From an uncultured Collinsella sp. (GTDB lineage: Bacteria; Actinomycetota; Coriobacteriia; Coriobacteriales; Coriobacteriaceae), in NCBI GenBank assembly GCA_902470915.1, contig CABRIB010000044.1, positions 1-16,663 of the forward strand: 16,663 nt of DNA. The letters are read 5' to 3'. Position numbers and translations under genes: made by a program. The notes beneath the pieces are model-generated. The model was not told where the DNA came from. It searched no databases and saw nothing but the letters and a program-made list of their open reading frames with translations. Positions 1-7,918 of the stretch are shown here, one piece after another; the stretch's first letter is position 1, and every line of letters starts with the position of its first letter.

Positions 1-49
1 ACGAGATAGGAGTCCGTCTCGTGGGCTCGGAGATGTGTATAAGAGACAG
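1..49 (+). other. Illumina Nextera i7 adapter left on the contig end (not biological)
   Basis: Bases 1-7 (ACGAGAT) match the end of the Illumina P7 primer. Bases 8-15 (AGGAGTCC) match the i7 index known as N705, as written in the adapter. Bases 16-30 (GTCTCGTGGGCTCGG) and 31-49 (AGATGTGTATAAGAGACAG) are the Nextera read-2 transposase adapter and mosaic end. Genomic sequence begins at base 50. Any plus-strand protein called here carries the peptide MCIRDR, a known adapter artefact in protein databases. Confidence 0.98.
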
Positions 50-2240
50 AGGGGTCGGGAGTGGGCGTGGGCGTAGGCGTGCCGCCATCGCCGCCGGTCG
101 AACCACCGGTGGAGCCGCCCGTCGAGCCACCGGTGGAGCCGCCCGTCGAGCCACCGGTCGTACCGGTGCCGCCGGTGGTGTCGCCGCCCGTGGTCTCGGT
201 GGTCGTGGTCGTCGTGGTAGTCGTTGTAGTGGTGGTTTCCTCTTCGTCCTCGTTCTCGTCCTTGTCGTCGTTCTCCGTCTTCTTGGTGTTGTTGGTGCCG
301 TAGAACTTCCAGACGCTGTTGTTCTTATAGGTGGGCGCCGTTCCGGTCGCAAACTCCTCGCGCTCGGTACCGGTCAGAACGGTGTTCATAAACCGCTTAA
401 AGACAGGCAGGTTGGTGCTGTCGCCCAGCAGGTCTGTGCCGTATTTTTGGATGGGGATCTCGCCCGCGGAATAGCCGGTCCACAGGGCGCACGCCAGCTG
501 CGGGGTATAGCCGCAGAACCACAGGTTGGTGGTGTTGTCGGTGGTGCCCGTTTTGCCGGCATAGGGCTGGTTGACGCTCAGGGCACCGGCAGCACCCGTA
601 CCGCCGCCCTGCATGACGCCGGACAGAACATTGGTGACCGCGGCGGCCTCGCCCTCGGTAAGCACCTGTGAGGGATTGTCGGTGTGCTGGTACAGCACCG
701 AACCGGTACGAGAGTCAATCTCGGTGATGGCGATCGGCTGGCGATAGTAGCCGCCGTTGGCAAACGTCGCGTAGGCGGCGGCCATCTCGAGCGGCGAGAT
801 CGAGCCGGTGCCGAGGGTCATGACGGGAACGTCCTCGATGTTGTCCTTGGCGGGATCGATGCCGAGCTTTTTGACGAGCGAGATGATCTTGCTGTTGCCG
901 ACGGCTTCCGCCACCTGGATGTAGCCGGTGTTGGAGGAGTATGCCGTCGCCTGCTTAAGCGTGATGTTGCCATAGCTATGGTTGGCGTAGTTTTGGACCT
1001 CGGTCGTGGTGCCCTTGGCCTTGAGCGGCGAGTTGCAGTTGAGGGTGACGTTGGGGTTCATGCCGTTTTGGATGGCAGTTGCCAGCGTAAAGGCCTTAAA
1101 GGTGGAGCCGACGGGACGCTTGGCCGTGGCATGGTTTACGTGGTTCTCGTCGGCGTTGTAGTCGTAGCCGCCCACCATGCACTTGATGTAGCCGGTCTTG
1201 GGGTCGACGACGACCATGCCCATGTCCAGGCCGTCGAGCGAGAGCGTGTCGAGCTGCTCTCGGACGGCATTCTCTGCCACCTGCTGCATCGTGGGGTCGA
1301 TGGTGGTCTTGACGGTCAGGCCGCCCTTAAAGAGCACGTCGGTCGAGAACTCCTGCTCCAGCAGCTGCTTAACATAGGCGACAAAGTAGGGCTGCGAGTA
1401 TACGTCGACGCCGCTGCCCGAAATCTCGGTCACGTTGAGGGTGATGGGCTCGGCCTGTGCGGCATCGTGCTCCTCCTGCGTGATGTGGCCCAGGCGCAAC
1501 ATGTTGTCAAGGACCTTGTTGCGACGGGACAGCGCCAGGTCGGGGTTGACCGTGGGGTCGTACTGCGAGGGCGAGTTGGGAAGGCCGATGAGCAGTGCGG
1601 CCTCGCTCAGGGTGAGGTCGGCGGCGCTCTTGGACAGATAGGTTTCGGCTGCGGCCTCGATGCCGTAGGCGCCGTGACCGTAGTAGATGGTGTTGAGGTA
1701 CATCATGAGGATCTCGTCTTTGGAGTACATGTCCTCCATCTTGACGGCGATGTAGGCCTCGCGCACCTTACGCTCAATGGTCGAGTCGAACTGCTCCTCC
1801 TGCAGGATGGTGTTGCGCACCAGCTGCTGGGTGATAGTCGAGGCGCCTTCGTGCCCGCCGCCGAGGGTTGCCACCGCAGCACGCGCGATACCCCACAGGT
1901 CGATACCGCCGTGCTCGTAGAAGCGCTCGTCCTCGACGTCAACGGTGCCCTGCAGCACGTAGGGGGAGACCTCGTCCTTGGTGATGGACTTGCGGTTTTG
2001 CGTGTAGAAGCTCGCAATCTTGTTGCCGTTGCAGTCGACGATCTCGGTGGGCTCGCTCACCAGATACGCGTTGGCGTCGGTGTAGTCGGGCAGATCGGAC
2101 AGCCAGCGGTTGACGTTGCCGACCATGCCGATGCCAAACGCCACGCCCGCGATAAGCAAAAAGCCCAAAAACGAGAGCAGGATTATGGGCAGAGCATGCG
2201 TCTTTGAACGGCTGCGTCCCTGTCGTTGGCGAGGACCCAT
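50..2240 (-). CDS. Class A penicillin-binding protein (bifunctional transglycosylase/transpeptidase), 3' end missing
   Basis: This membrane-anchored enzyme polymerises and cross-links peptidoglycan. About 729 residues are visible before the frame runs into the adapter at base 50, so the C-terminus is missing. A basic N-terminus is followed by one membrane segment at about residues 17-40. The GT51 transglycosylase domain has EDERFYEH (catalytic Glu at about 103), STITQQL (134-140) and the IYYGHGAYGIEAAA region (185-198). The transpeptidase domain has the catalytic STFK (S379, K382), SSN (435-437) and KTG (563-565). The tail is Asp/Glu-rich, then has a run of 12 Thr, GGST repeats and Pro-Thr repeats, and probably lies outside the membrane as a wall-spanning linker. 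The start at 2240 is set by GGAGGT at 2247-2252, six bases upstream. Family assignment is firm. The exact paralogue (PBP1A or PonA-like) is not resolved. Confidence 0.95.
103..160 (-). repeat. 24-bp tandem repeat coding for GGST repeats
   Basis: Bases 103-126 and 127-150 are two identical 24-bp units, and 151-160 begins a third partial unit that then diverges. On the minus strand they encode the (GGST)n part of the penicillin-binding protein tail. The repeat lies near the contig end and is a likely place for assembly collapse or copy-number difference between strains. Confidence 0.85.
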
Positions 2241-2252
2241 ATATTGACCTCC

Positions 2253-2389
2253 AGGTATGTCGTGCCGGACGGTGGATGTGCCGTCGGGGCAGGATGGACA
2301 TAAGTTATTACACGATAAACCAAACGGGGCGCGCGAGGCCTCGTGTATGCTGGAAGACGGCATTTTTCAGAGTGAATGCATACCTTGGT
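2253..2389. promoter_or_regulatory. Divergent intergenic promoter region between PBP and U32 genes
   Basis: Both flanking genes are transcribed away from this stretch, so it must hold their promoters. It contains a 10-bp perfect palindrome CGAGGCCTCG at 2334-2343. Three bases downstream of it is TATGCT (2346-2351), a possible -10 for the plus-strand gene, but I see no good -35 for it. The AT-richer part at 2297-2322 could hold the minus-strand promoter, without clear hexamers. The positions of individual promoter elements are weakly supported. Confidence 0.4.
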
Positions 2390-2402
2390 AAGGAGTATGT
2401 CG

Positions 2403-4361
2403 ATGGCGATTCGGACGATGGGGCCGAGCGGACAATACGAGACTGGATTGGATGCTGCCGGTGCGGCGCTGCCCGAGCTGCTGGCGCCGGCGGGCGGACT
2501 CGACCAGATGCTTGCGGCCATCGCCGCGGGCGCCGATGCCATCTATGCGGGGTTGGGCGGCTTTAACGCCCGTGTGAGCGCCCATGGCTTTACGGATGAC
2601 GAGTTTGCGCGCGGCTGCGCCGTGGCGCATGCCCATGGCGTGCGTGTGTACGTAACGCTCAACGTGTTCGTGTTTGACGATGAGTTGTCCGACGCGGTGG
2701 CGTTGGGAGCTCATGCACTGGAGTTGGGCGCCGATGCTCTGATTGTCGCCGATGCCGGGTTGGCCTGCGCGCTGCGCGCGGCGATTCCCGGGGTCGAGAT
2801 TCACCTGTCCACGCAGGCGGGCGCTCATAGCGAGAGCGCCGTGCGGCTTGCCGCCGATGAGCTTGGGGTCGAGCGCGTGACGACGGCACGCGAGCTGACG
2901 GTCGACGAGATTGCGGCGCTATGTGCCACGGGCGTGCCCATCGAGGTATTCTGCCACGGTGCGATTTGCATCGGCTATTCGGGGGCGTGCGAGTTCTCGG
3001 CCCTGCGGCGTGGGCGCTCGGCGATGCGCGGCGACTGCACGCAGCCGTGCCGTTTGGCGTACGACCTGGTGGACGAGGCTGGACAGAGCGTTGTCGCCGT
3101 CGAGGGAGATCGCCTGCTGTGCCCGCGTGACTATCTGGGTATTGCGCATCTGCCCGAGCTTGTAGATGCCGGCGTGGCGTCGCTCAAGATCGAGGGGCGC
3201 ATGAAGAACCCCGATTACGTATTCAACGTGGTGCGGGTGTGGCGCCGGGCACTCGATATGCTGTGCGACGGCGCGTGGGACCCCGGTGCCGTGGAAGAGC
3301 TCGAGCGCGAGCTGGGAAGGTCGTTTAACCGTGGGTTTACCGATGCGTACCTGCGAGGACGTTCGGGTGCCGAGCTTATGAGCTTTGAGCGTGCGATCAA
3401 CCAAGGTGTGCGCGTGGGACGCCTGGTGGCCGTTGGCCACGAAGAGGTGACCGTTGAGCTCGATGCCGCCGTGGCGGCGGGTGACACGCTCGAGATTCGG
3501 TTCTATCCGGGTGCCGACGCGCGTCCCGATGTGCCCAAGCGCTGGCCGCAGGTGCCCTGTCCGGTGGATGCCGCGGCGGGGGAGCGCGTCGTCGTGCATT
3601 GCAAGCGTAAGGTTGACACGGGCTGCGAGGTGTACCTGATTCGCAGCGCCGGCGTGTTGGATCAGACGGCGGCGGTGTTGGAGCGCATGCGGGCCGAGGC
3701 GGATGCGATTGCGCCCGTTGCGCGTGCCGTTGAGGTACTGCCCTTTGAGGGCGTTACGGTGGATGGCGGTGCGTCGACGGAGTTGGTGGAGTGCGCGGTT
3801 CCCGCTCGCATGGTTTTTGCTTGGCAGCTGATGGATGCCGACCCGCGCGGAGAACTCGATTTGTCCGACGCTGTTGTGGTGCTTGACGAGGTGTGCCGCA
3901 CGTGTGACGCTGACTGGACCCGCTCACTGATGCAGCGTGCCGGGCGCGTTGTCTGCCGCAACCTGGGACAGGTGGTGATCGCTCGCGAGCTGGGCGTGAC
4001 GTTTGACGTGGCGGCGCCGGTGTTCTGCGCGAATCGGGCCACGCTTACCTGGCTGCGCGGACTCGGTGCGGGGCGGGTGTACTTGCCGGCCGAGTTGCTC
4101 GGCAATGATGCGGAGCGTATTGCCGAACTGGCTGCTGAACCCGGCGTCTGGGGTCCGGTCGACGCCGACCGTCCCGAGCTTATGGTGTGCGAGCACTGCC
4201 TGCTGACCGCCGAGGGCGTCTGCGCTACCGATGCGACGGGACAGGTCCGTTGCCGCGACTGCTTGCGCCGTCGGCAGGTACGCTATCTGGTCGAGCGTGA
4301 CGGTACACGTTTGCCAGTTGCCATTGACGCATGCGGCAGGACGAGGATTTTCCTGTCGTAG
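2403..4361 (+). CDS. Peptidase U32 family protein (probable RNA-hydroxylation enzyme)
   Basis: This 652-residue protein belongs to the long U32 group. The N-terminal half is a TIM-barrel-like domain opening with LPELLAPAGG. The family signature is EVFCHGAICIGYSGACEFS, starting at about residue 181. Cysteines C189, C196, C212 and C216 have spacing similar to the Fe-S ligands of characterised U32 proteins. Known relatives include E. coli RlhA (YdcP, hydroxylation of 23S rRNA C2501) and TrhP (YegQ, tRNA U34 hydroxylation). Its length is close to RlhA, but I infer an RNA-modification role and cannot choose the substrate. The C-terminus has a CEHC...C...CRDC cluster (about 590-625) that could bind metal. 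Upstream in-frame ATGs exist at 2376 and 2397. I chose 2403 because AAGGAG at 2390-2395 lies seven bases before it, against one base for 2397. The old name collagenase/protease is probably misleading. Confidence 0.9.
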   Translation: MAIRTMGPSGQYETGLDAAGAALPELLAPAGGLDQMLAAIAAGADAIYAGLGGFNARVSAHGFTDDEFARGCAVAHAHGVRVYVTLNVFVFDDELSDAVALGAHALELGADALIVADAGLACALRAAIPGVEIHLSTQAGAHSESAVRLAADELGVERVTTARELTVDEIAALCATGVPIEVFCHGAICIGYSGACEFSALRRGRSAMRGDCTQPCRLAYDLVDEAGQSVVAVEGDRLLCPRDYLGIAHLPELVDAGVASLKIEGRMKNPDYVFNVVRVWRRALDMLCDGAWDPGAVEELERELGRSFNRGFTDAYLRGRSGAELMSFERAINQGVRVGRLVAVGHEEVTVELDAAVAAGDTLEIRFYPGADARPDVPKRWPQVPCPVDAAAGERVVVHCKRKVDTGCEVYLIRSAGVLDQTAAVLERMRAEADAIAPVARAVEVLPFEGVTVDGGASTELVECAVPARMVFAWQLMDADPRGELDLSDAVVVLDEVCRTCDADWTRSLMQRAGRVVCRNLGQVVIARELGVTFDVAAPVFCANRATLTWLRGLGAGRVYLPAELLGNDAERIAELAAEPGVWGPVDADRPELMVCEHCLLTAEGVCATDATGQVRCRDCLRRRQVRYLVERDGTRLPVAIDACGRTRIFLS

Positions 4362-4383
4362 GTGCCGCGTCGCGTCAGTTTGT

Positions 4384-4436
4384 TATCATATGAGAGTTTA
4401 TGGACTTCCAGCACCGCCGTATCCGGTGAGGGTGCT
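4384..4436 (+). promoter_or_regulatory. Short leader of tyrS with possible -10 and a hairpin
   Basis: The gap between the U32 stop and tyrS is 96 bases. TATCAT at 4384-4389 resembles a -10 box, but no convincing -35 lies at the right distance. A 6-bp inverted repeat, AGCACC at 4410-4415 and GGTGCT at 4431-4436, could form a hairpin just before the ribosome binding site AAGGAGG at 4444-4450. The leader is too short for a T-box and no specifier structure is visible. Confidence 0.3.
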
Positions 4437-4457
4437 ATAGCAAAAGGAGGATACCCA

Positions 4458-5669
4458 ATGCTGTCTGTTGACGAGCAAATGCGTATCATCACCTCGGGCG
4501 CCGCGCAGATCGTTCCCGAGGCCGACCTTCGCAAGAAGCTTGAGAAGGGCGAGCCCCTCAACATCAAGCTCGGCGTCGACCCCACCAGCCCCGACCTGCA
4601 CCTGGGCCATGCCGTGCCGCTGCGCAAGATGCGCCAGTTCCAGGACCTGGGCCACAACGTCACCCTCATCATCGGCAACGGCACCGCGCTGATCGGCGAT
4701 CCCTCGGGCAAGAACTCCACGCGTCCGCAGCTTTCGCAGGAGCAGATCGAGGCCAACGCCGAGACCTACGTGAGCCAGGCCATGAAGATCCTGGACCCCG
4801 AGAAGACCACCATCGTGCACAACGGCGATTGGATCCTTTCGATGGATCTGGCCGGCCTGCTGCAGGTGTGCTCCAAGTTCACCGTTGCCCGCATTCTTGA
4901 GCGCGACGACTTTACCAAGCGCTACCAGTCTCAGACGCCGATCGCCCTGCATGAGTTCCTGTATCCCGTGATGCAGGCTTTCGACTCTGTGCAGATCAAG
5001 GCCGACGTGGAGATGGGCGGCACCGACCAGCTCTTCAACCTGCTCGCCGGCCGCGAGCTCATGGAGAAGATGGGTATGGAGCCCCAGATCGCGCTCACCA
5101 TGCCGCTGCTCGAGGGCACCGATGGCGTTCGTAAGATGTCCAAGTCCTATGGCAACTACATCGGCCTGACCGACGCCCCCAAGGATATGTTCGGCAAGAC
5201 CATGTCCATCCCCGACGAGATGATCGGCAAGTACTATCGTCTGGCCAGCTCGCTCACCCCGGCCGAGGTCGACAAGATCGACGCCGCCCTGGCCGATGGT
5301 TCTGCCGACCCCTACGAGCTCAAGCGCGCTCTGGGCCGCGACCTGTGCGACACCTACCACGGCGCCGGTGCCGGCGACGAGGCTCAGGCCGAGTTCGACC
5401 GCGTGTTCAAGGAGGGCCAGCTCGCCGACTTCCCCGAGAAGCACGTTGAGCTGACCGTCAACGACGAGGGCCAGATCTACCTCGCCGGCCTGCTCAAGGA
5501 CCTGGGTCTTTCTGCCAGCGCCGGCCAGGCTCGTCGCGATATCGACGGCGGCGGCGTCAAGATCAACGGCAAGGCCGTGGCTCCCAAGAGCTATAACATC
5601 GATCCCAGCGCCCTCAAGCTGGGCGACACCCTCTCCGTGGGCAAGCGCAAGGGCTTCAAGTTGGTCTAA
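4458..5669 (+). CDS. tyrS: Tyrosyl-tRNA synthetase
   Basis: This class I aminoacyl-tRNA synthetase activates tyrosine with ATP and loads it on tRNA-Tyr in the cytoplasm. The product has 403 residues, normal for the TyrZ-like subgroup. LGVDPTSPDLHLGH places the HIGH-type motif HLGH at 48-51. KMSKS is at 226-230. The C-terminal portion (about 335-400) matches an S4-type RNA-binding domain with LSASAGQARRDI and VKINGK. AAGGAGG at 4444-4450, seven bases upstream, fixes the start. Codon use is strongly biased to C-ending codons, as expected for a highly expressed gene. It sits alone between the U32 gene and a strong terminator. Confidence 0.97.
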   Translation: MLSVDEQMRIITSGAAQIVPEADLRKKLEKGEPLNIKLGVDPTSPDLHLGHAVPLRKMRQFQDLGHNVTLIIGNGTALIGDPSGKNSTRPQLSQEQIEANAETYVSQAMKILDPEKTTIVHNGDWILSMDLAGLLQVCSKFTVARILERDDFTKRYQSQTPIALHEFLYPVMQAFDSVQIKADVEMGGTDQLFNLLAGRELMEKMGMEPQIALTMPLLEGTDGVRKMSKSYGNYIGLTDAPKDMFGKTMSIPDEMIGKYYRLASSLTPAEVDKIDAALADGSADPYELKRALGRDLCDTYHGAGAGDEAQAEFDRVFKEGQLADFPEKHVELTVNDEGQIYLAGLLKDLGLSASAGQARRDIDGGGVKINGKAVAPKSYNIDPSALKLGDTLSVGKRKGFKLV

Positions 5670-5696
5670 CGAGCGAGTTGACCTCACAAGTGCAAT

Positions 5697-5733
5697 AAGG
5701 CCGCAGCCGGGAATCCCGACTGCGGCCTTTTTT
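5697..5733 (+). terminator. Intrinsic terminator of tyrS
   Basis: AAGGCCGCAG (5697-5706) pairs with CTGCGGCCTT (5720-5729). After one C/A mismatch the stem continues as CGGG/CCCG around an AAT loop. The hairpin is followed by six T residues (5728-5733). It lies 28 bases after the tyrS stop codon. Confidence 0.95.
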
Positions 5734-5742
5734 GGTTACGAC

Positions 5743-5765
5743 GATCCCTTGGGGACGGAGGGATC
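5743..5765 (+). repeat. GGGGACG-type palindromic intergenic element
   Basis: GATCCCT (5743-5749) and AGGGATC (5759-5765) form a 7-bp stem around TGGGGACGG. The GGGGACG core is shared with the intergenic repeats at 7710-7739 and 8721-8822, so this is probably a short variant of the same REP-like family. No coding capacity. Confidence 0.5.
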
Positions 5766-5795
5766 ATTTGGCGGTGCCGTTAAGCGGAAGGGGTG

Positions 5796-5824
5796 TTAGC
5801 GGGGCTTCCTTTTGGGCATACAAT
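5796..5824 (+). promoter_or_regulatory. Candidate sigma-70 promoter of adenine deaminase gene
   Basis: TTAGCG (5796-5801), a 17-base spacer, and TACAAT (5819-5824), which matches the -10 consensus at five of six positions. The -35 is weak (three of six). It lies downstream of the tyrS terminator and 68 bases before the start codon of the deaminase gene, as expected for an independent transcript. Confidence 0.5.
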
Positions 5825-5859
5825 GGCTATTGGTTTGCTGCGGTGAAGGTCTGTCCGCT

Positions 5860-5877
5860 CCGTAGCTTTTTCTACGG
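5860..5877 (+). promoter_or_regulatory. Leader hairpin just before the ade ribosome binding site
   Basis: CCGTAG (5860-5865) and CTACGG (5872-5877) form a perfect 6-bp stem with loop CTTTTT. The ribosome binding site AAGGAG starts three bases later at 5881. It may protect the transcript or affect ribosome loading. The leader has no purine-riboswitch core that I can recognise. Confidence 0.45.
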
Positions 5878-5891
5878 TTAAAGGAGTATGT

Positions 5892-7712
5892 ATGTCCGTT
5901 GAGGTCATGAGGACTGTGATCGACGCTGCCGAGGGCCGCGTGCCCGTCGACACGCTGTTTACCAATGCGCAGATCATCGACGTGTATGGCCAGCGTGTGG
6001 CGTCCGGTAGCGTTGCCGTCAAGGACGGTGTGATCGTCGGCGTGCTCTACGATGGTCGCGACGATGCCGCTGGCACCTACGAGGCAACTGAGGTCATCGA
6101 CTGCCAGGGTCGCTATCTCGCTCCCGGTTTTATTGACGGGCATCTGCATATCGAGTCTTCGAACATCCGTCCCGCCGAGTATGCGCGCATGGCCGCGACG
6201 CGCGGTACTACCACCGCCATTGCCGACAGCCACGAGATTGCCAATGTTGCCGGTCTCGACGGCTTGCGCTTTATGATCGAGGACGGCCGCCGCGCACCCA
6301 TCTCCATCAAGTACATGATGCCTTCGTGCGTGCCCGCGCTGCCCGACGAGCAGGCCGGTGCCGTTATTTCGGCTGCCGATATGCAGGCGTTTTTTGCCGA
6401 GCATCCGGGCGATGTCTTTGGTCTGGGCGAAATGATGAACCTGCCGGGCGTCTTTATGGCCGACCCCGAGACCTGTGCTCGCATCGATGCTGCCAACCAG
6501 ACGCCGTCCAAGCAGGTTGACGGCCATGCGCCGCTCGTTGCCGGTAAGGACCTCAACGCCTATGCTGCAGCGGGCATTATCGCCGACCACGAGTCGACGA
6601 TTCCCGAGGAGGCACTCGACAAGCTGTCCCGCGGCATGTACGTGATGCTGCGTGAGGGCACGTGCAGCCACGACCTGGCCAACCTGTCTCCGATGCTGCT
6701 GGAGAATCCTTCCCGTGCCCGCCGCTGCTGCTTTGCGACCGACGACCGCGCTCCCTCCGATGCGCTTTCGACCGGTATGATCGACAATGCCTGCCGCGTG
6801 GCTATCGAGGCCGGTATCGACCCCGTGGTCGCCATCTCCATGGCGTCCCTTTCCACGGCTGAGGCATTTGGTCTGGACCACGGCTGCCGCGACCCGCACG
6901 AGCTCCGCGGTGCGATTGCCCCGGGCAAGCGTGCCGACCTGCTGGTGCTCAATGACCTGACGTTTGCCACGGCTCCGCATCGCGTATATGCCGCCGGTGC
7001 CCTGGTGGCGCAGGACGGCACCTTTGTGGGCGAGATCGCACCCGAGATGGCCGAGGTTGCGGCCCTTGCCGATGAGCTGCGCGCCTCTGTTAGGCTGCCG
7101 AAGCTTTCGCTCGATGTGTTCGTCTATGCCTTTAAGCCGGGCGAGGCCGTTATCGATGTCATCCCGGGTATGGCTATCACGGGTATGGCCCGCCCCGAGA
7201 GCGCCGAGGGCCTGCGCCGCATTATGCTGATTGAGCGCCATGGCCGCGGCGTGTCGCTGCAGGCCGAGGGCGCCGACGGCGACGGTCCCGCTGGCCTGGG
7301 TCTTGTTGGCAAGCACATTGGTCGCGGCTGGGTGCGTGGCTTTACCATTACGGGCGGTGCCATCGCCTCGACGATTGGCCACGACTCGCACAACGTGTGC
7401 GTGGTGGGCGACAACGCGGCCGATATGATGGCTGCCGTCGAGGCTGTTGGCCAGGGCGGCCACGTGCTGGTGCGTAACGGTGAGGTCGTGGCGCGCATCC
7501 CGCTGGCGCTCGGTGGCCTGATGAGCGAGGGCACGGCCGAGGATGTCGCCGCGCAGCACGACGACTTTATGGTCAAGGCACGCGCCATGGGTATTGAGCC
7601 GCCGCTCGACCCCATCATGGGCATCATCTTCCTACCCCTGCCGGTGATCCCGACGCTCCGCATCCGCCCCGAGGGCATGTTCGACGTCACCACCTTCACC
7701 TACGCCGATTAG
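5892..7712 (+). CDS. ade: Adenine deaminase
   Basis: This enzyme hydrolyses adenine to hypoxanthine and ammonia in purine salvage. It is a metal-dependent amidohydrolase of the AdeC/YerA group. The product has 606 residues, slightly longer than the usual 570-600. The N-terminal beta domain leads to APGFIDGHLHIESS, with metal-ligand histidines H84 and H86. It continues with DSHEI, a GHAP motif and CFATDDR carrying the late catalytic-site Asp. The C-terminal domain has the subfamily-specific TIGHDSHNVCVVG and GGLMSEG. AAGGAG at 5881-5886 sits five bases before ATG 5892. The ATG at 5888 runs directly into a stop in its own frame. It has its own candidate promoter. No terminator follows directly: the stop codon TAG is the first three bases of a REP-like repeat. 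Confidence 0.95.
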   Translation: MSVEVMRTVIDAAEGRVPVDTLFTNAQIIDVYGQRVASGSVAVKDGVIVGVLYDGRDDAAGTYEATEVIDCQGRYLAPGFIDGHLHIESSNIRPAEYARMAATRGTTTAIADSHEIANVAGLDGLRFMIEDGRRAPISIKYMMPSCVPALPDEQAGAVISAADMQAFFAEHPGDVFGLGEMMNLPGVFMADPETCARIDAANQTPSKQVDGHAPLVAGKDLNAYAAAGIIADHESTIPEEALDKLSRGMYVMLREGTCSHDLANLSPMLLENPSRARRCCFATDDRAPSDALSTGMIDNACRVAIEAGIDPVVAISMASLSTAEAFGLDHGCRDPHELRGAIAPGKRADLLVLNDLTFATAPHRVYAAGALVAQDGTFVGEIAPEMAEVAALADELRASVRLPKLSLDVFVYAFKPGEAVIDVIPGMAITGMARPESAEGLRRIMLIERHGRGVSLQAEGADGDGPAGLGLVGKHIGRGWVRGFTITGGAIASTIGHDSHNVCVVGDNAADMMAAVEAVGQGGHVLVRNGEVVARIPLALGGLMSEGTAEDVAAQHDDFMVKARAMGIEPPLDPIMGIIFLPLPVIPTLRIRPEGMFDVTTFTYAD

Positions 7713-7758
7713 TCATTGGGGACGTTCTTAAACGACTAGCCACCTGCGACACTCTTTG
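7710..7758 (+). repeat. REP-like intergenic repeat, copy A
   Basis: The sequence starts at the ade stop codon and is bounded by TAGTC (7710-7714) and GACTA (7734-7738). Bases 7711-7739 are identical to the reverse complement of 8794-8822. Weaker similarity (14 of 19 positions) runs on to 7758, with GACACTCTT shared. The core is TTGGGGACGTTCTTAAACG. Confidence 0.85.
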
Positions 7759-7790
7759 ACTTGTCGCCTGACGCCGCGACCGTGAGACCT

Positions 7791-7815
7791 CTGGCACGCG
7801 TGAGCTATTTGCCAG
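7791..7815 (+). promoter_or_regulatory. Small hairpin in the leader of the HAD gene
   Basis: CTGGCA (7791-7796) pairs with TGCCAG (7810-7815) around a 13-base loop, with no T tract after it. It lies between the REP-like repeat and the larger folded element at 7852. TTGCCA at 7809-7814 could instead be a -35, but the nearest -10-like TATGAC (7830-7835) is only 15 bases away. Function unknown. Confidence 0.3.
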
Positions 7816-7851
7816 GCCTATGTAACGTTTATGACTGCGGGGTCTTATTTG

Positions 7852-7913
7852 AGCTCCCTTTGGGTACGTTGGAATCGGATACACGTCCGATTCCATCAAG
7901 CCCGAAGGGAGCT
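7852..7913 (+). promoter_or_regulatory. Structured leader that sequesters the HAD gene ribosome binding site
   Basis: AGCTCCCTT (7852-7860) pairs with AAGGGAGCT (7905-7913). A T-G wobble and GGG/CCC (7862-7864 with 7901-7903) extend this to 13 continuous pairs. Inside is a second perfect 9-bp hairpin, GGAATCGGA (7871-7879) with TCCGATTCC (7886-7894), loop TACACG. The ribosome binding site AAGGGAG (7905-7911) of the next gene is wholly inside the outer stem, and TTTTCT follows it directly. It could act as an attenuator or terminator, or as a translational switch. No known riboswitch class is recognised. Confidence 0.65.
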
Positions 7914-7918
7914 TTTCT

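Noticed and set aside
103..160. Tandem repeats considered as a CRISPR array
   Set aside because: The units are contiguous without spacers and encode GGST repeats in frame.
21..671. Plus-strand frame starting in the adapter (MGSEMCIRDR...)
   Set aside because: It begins in adapter sequence and continues antisense to the penicillin-binding protein tail, so it is an artefact.
684..2207. Plus-strand open frame opposite the penicillin-binding protein (507 codons)
   Set aside because: The minus strand encodes a protein with every expected transglycosylase and transpeptidase motif. This frame is its complement.
4362..4457. T-box leader for tyrS
   Set aside because: Only 96 bases are available, with no T-box sequence, specifier loop or terminator before the gene.
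4398..5687. Long minus-strand open frame opposite tyrS (429 codons)
   Set aside because: It is the antisense shadow of a conserved gene with strong third-position bias. It has low-complexity Leu/Val/Gly/His content, no recognisable domain and no ribosome binding site.
5734..5891. Purine riboswitch upstream of adenine deaminase
   Set aside because: The conserved purine-riboswitch junction and loop sequences are absent. Only a simple 6-bp hairpin and a REP-like palindrome are seen.
5796..7559. Long minus-strand open frame opposite adenine deaminase (587 codons)
   Set aside because: The same shadow effect as opposite tyrS. The plus-strand gene has all family motifs, and the antisense product resembles no family.
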